DNA of 8,462 nucleotides from DASSFZ01 sp036514635 (GTDB lineage: Bacteria > Chloroflexota > Anaerolineae > Fen-1058), in NCBI GenBank assembly GCA_036514635.1, contig DATBWU010000407.1, positions 1 through 8,462 on the forward strand, given 5' to 3'. The notes beneath the pieces are model-generated. The model was not told the DNA's origin, made no database searches, and was given only the letters and a program-made list of their open reading frames with translations. How positions within the stretch are numbered: position 1 is the stretch's first letter; every line of letters begins with the position of its first letter. The position numbers and the translations under genes are program-made. Shown here piece after piece: positions 6,981 through 8,462 of this stretch.

Positions 6981-7057
6981 CCCGATACCTTAGATTACGC
7001 ACTGCGAGTTAGCCATCCTGATACGAACGCGGAATCCCGACTTCTTCATTCAGCGTT

Positions 7058-7085
7058 CATCCTTCATCCCTCATCCTTCATCCTT
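7058..7085 (-). repeat. Tandem heptanucleotide array (AAGGATG x4) over the CCA-gene stop
   Basis: On the plus strand the units are CATCCTT, CATCCCT, CATCCTT, CATCCTT, followed outward (7044-7057) by two decayed units. On the coding strand the unit is AAGGATG. The array encodes the final residues of the nucleotidyltransferase (MKDEG) and its TGA stop. It resembles the array at 2891-2960 in unit length, in a core of purine-purine-ATG, and in straddling a stop codon, but the unit sequence differs. Confidence 0.8.
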
Positions 7086-8462
7086 TTCGCCAGCGCCAGC
7101 GCTTCTTCCCTCGTCTTCACCTCACCGGCTGCCTGCGCCTCGCGCACCGCTTCAAGGATGTCTCCCACCTGCGGCCCTGGCTCCAGGTTCAGCGCGGCCA
7201 TCACCTCGTGCCCGCTGATCAGCGGCGGCGGGCTGACCGTCTCCTCACGCCGATGGAAATACTCGTCGAGCAGCGCCCGCGTCAGTTCCAGGCGACCCGC
7301 CCAGCGATCCGGGTTTAGATCAGGCCCGTGCGTCGCCAGGTGATCGGCCAGCGCGTGCAGCAGCACGTCGACGCCGGCTTCGCCCGTGTCGCGGAAGAAG
7401 CGATACGTCGCGCGGCGGCTCACGCTGCTCTCCGCCAGGTGATGCGGTCGCATGTGATGGCGCACGATCGTCGCCGCGCGCTCGATTTCAACCGTGCTGA
7501 AGCGCAAGGCGCGCATCCGCCCGGCGGCCAGCTCCGCGCCGATGTCCTCGTGCTGGAAGAAGCGCGTTCGCCCATCCGGTTCGACCGTGCGTGTGCGCGG
7601 CTTGGCAATGTCGTGAAGAACCGCCGCCCACTTCAGCGCCAGCCACGCCGGGCGATCATCCGACAGCATCTTCTCCAAATGCTCATGCAGCGCATCGCGC
7701 ATGGGGCCGAACACACGATCGATGTCTGCCCAGGCGAACTCCGGCGCAATGACGGCGACCGGCTCGTGCGCCTGCGTCTCGATTCCGATCAGGCGGGCGA
7801 GCAAGACTTCCAGCAAGTCGAGCGCGCGCAGCGTATGCTCGAATACATCCCAGTGATGCGGCAGCGATTGCGCCACGCCGCGCATGGCCTGCACTTCGGG
7901 CAACACCTGGTCGAGCAGCCCTAACTCGTCGAGCAGTAGCAGGCTTCGATGCAGCCCCGGCAGTCCGACGATGTGCGACAGTTCATCACGCACGCGCTCG
8001 GCGGAGACCTCGGCCAGCCGAGGCGCCGCCGCTCGAATCAACGCGCGGGTCTGTTCGTCAATCCGGCACGCCAGGCTGATCGACAGGCGGGCGGCGCGCA
8101 GCGTGCGGATCGGATCATCGCTGAGCGATTGGTCGGTCACGGCGCGCAACAGGCGCGCATCGAGATCGCGCCGGCCGCCCAAAGGATCGATCAGCGCATC
8201 GGGCCGGGACACGTCGACGGCCATCGCGTTGATCGTGAAATCGCGCTTGGATAGATCGGCTTCCAGCGTCGCTTCGCGCAGGCGGGCGAAGTCGAGGAAC
8301 ACGCGCGCGCCTGCCGCGTCGAGCGTGACGACGCGGGCCACGTCGCGCTCGGCGTCGAGGACGTACATCGGCACACCCAGGCGATCCGCCGTCCTTCGGG
8401 CGACGGTGATCGCCTCGCGCTCGACGGCGAAATCGAAGTCGTGAATCGGGCGGCCCAGCAGC
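7064..8462 (-). CDS. CCA tRNA nucleotidyltransferase / poly(A) polymerase family protein (5' end beyond window)
   Basis: The enzyme adds CCA, or only part of it (or poly(A) in relatives), to RNA 3' ends using CTP and ATP in the cytoplasm. The open frame continues from the GTG at 8374 to the window edge with LLGRPIHDFDFAVERE, which holds the catalytic DxD-type motif. That GTG is therefore internal and the gene is cut off at its N-terminus; 465 residues are visible. Counting from the first complete visible codon, the class II signatures are KRDFTINAMA (72-81) and DDPIRTLRAAR (115-125). A C-terminal HD-type domain carries HHWDVFEHTL (202-211) and VLHDIAKP (281-288), then a QHEDIGAE segment. The HD domain suggests phosphohydrolase activity, as in the E. 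coli enzyme. CCA-adding, A-adding and poly(A)-polymerase activities cannot be separated from sequence alone. GC is about 67% in a sampled line. The stop lies in a heptamer array. Confidence 0.92.
   Translation of the reverse strand, partial: LLGRPIHDFDFAVEREAITVARRTADRLGVPMYVLDAERDVARVVTLDAAGARVFLDFARLREATLEADLSKRDFTINAMAVDVSRPDALIDPLGGRRDLDARLLRAVTDQSLSDDPIRTLRAARLSISLACRIDEQTRALIRAAAPRLAEVSAERVRDELSHIVGLPGLHRSLLLLDELGLLDQVLPEVQAMRGVAQSLPHHWDVFEHTLRALDLLEVLLARLIGIETQAHEPVAVIAPEFAWADIDRVFGPMRDALHEHLEKMLSDDRPAWLALKWAAVLHDIAKPRTRTVEPDGRTRFFQHEDIGAELAAGRMRALRFSTVEIERAATIVRHHMRPHHLAESSVSRRATYRFFRDTGEAGVDVLLHALADHLATHGPDLNPDRWAGRLELTRALLDEYFHRREETVSPPPLISGHEVMAALNLEPGPQVGDILEAVREAQAAGEVKTREEALALAKRMKDEG

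Noticed and set aside
7328..7924. Plus-strand 198-codon open frame opposite the nucleotidyltransferase
   Set aside because: It is antisense to the conserved HD and core regions, has arginine/histidine-rich composition typical of shadow frames, and shows no family motifs.
8374..8374. GTG at 8374 as the start of the nucleotidyltransferase
   Set aside because: The frame stays open upstream to the window edge and encodes the essential LLGRPIHDFDFA motif, so this GTG is internal.

Overview
The window comes from a GC-rich bacterium, most plausibly a member of the Chloroflexota. That placement is inference: it rests on the roughly 65% GC housekeeping genes, the exported protein with a long Thr/Pro linker and C-terminal membrane anchor, and heptanucleotide arrays at gene ends. 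No rRNA or other phylogenetic marker is present to confirm it.

Left part (1-4610, plus strand). Three copies of a 40-bp repeat, one of them inverted, lie upstream of recJ. The last copy abuts a good sigma-70-type promoter. RecJ single-strand exonuclease (196-1956) overlaps by 4 bp a nucleotide-sugar epimerase resembling UDP-glucuronate 4-epimerase (1953-2903). A tandem array of ten GAATGNN heptamers covers the end of the epimerase gene and the likely start of the next one. That gene encodes an exported, membrane-anchored clan GH-A-like glycoside hydrolase (2949-4610).

Middle part (4640-6990, minus strand). This is a stretch of clearly lower GC (30-50% in sampled lines, against 65-67% in flanking lines). 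It holds a complete type II restriction-modification operon. A methyltransferase with DPMMGSGT and TSPPY motifs is transcribed first. It overlaps by 14 bp a PD-(D/E)XK endonuclease whose active-site spacing (SxK, 13 residues, E) matches the CCGG-cutting family (Cfr10I/Bse634I/NgoMIV/BsaWI). A TATAAT box and Shine-Dalgarno sites support local expression. The composition and self-contained layout suggest horizontal acquisition.

Right part (7058-8462, minus strand). A CCA-adding enzyme/poly(A) polymerase family gene runs off the right edge. Its coding frame continues at least 29 codons upstream of the first GTG at 8374, up to the DFDFA active-site motif. Its last codons and stop lie inside a second, different heptamer array.

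Functionally, the flanks carry DNA repair, tRNA maturation and cell-surface sugar metabolism. The middle is a defence cassette. No wholly new system is evident. The points most worth following up are the restriction-modification pair, the 40-bp repeat family and the heptamer arrays that overlap stop codons.
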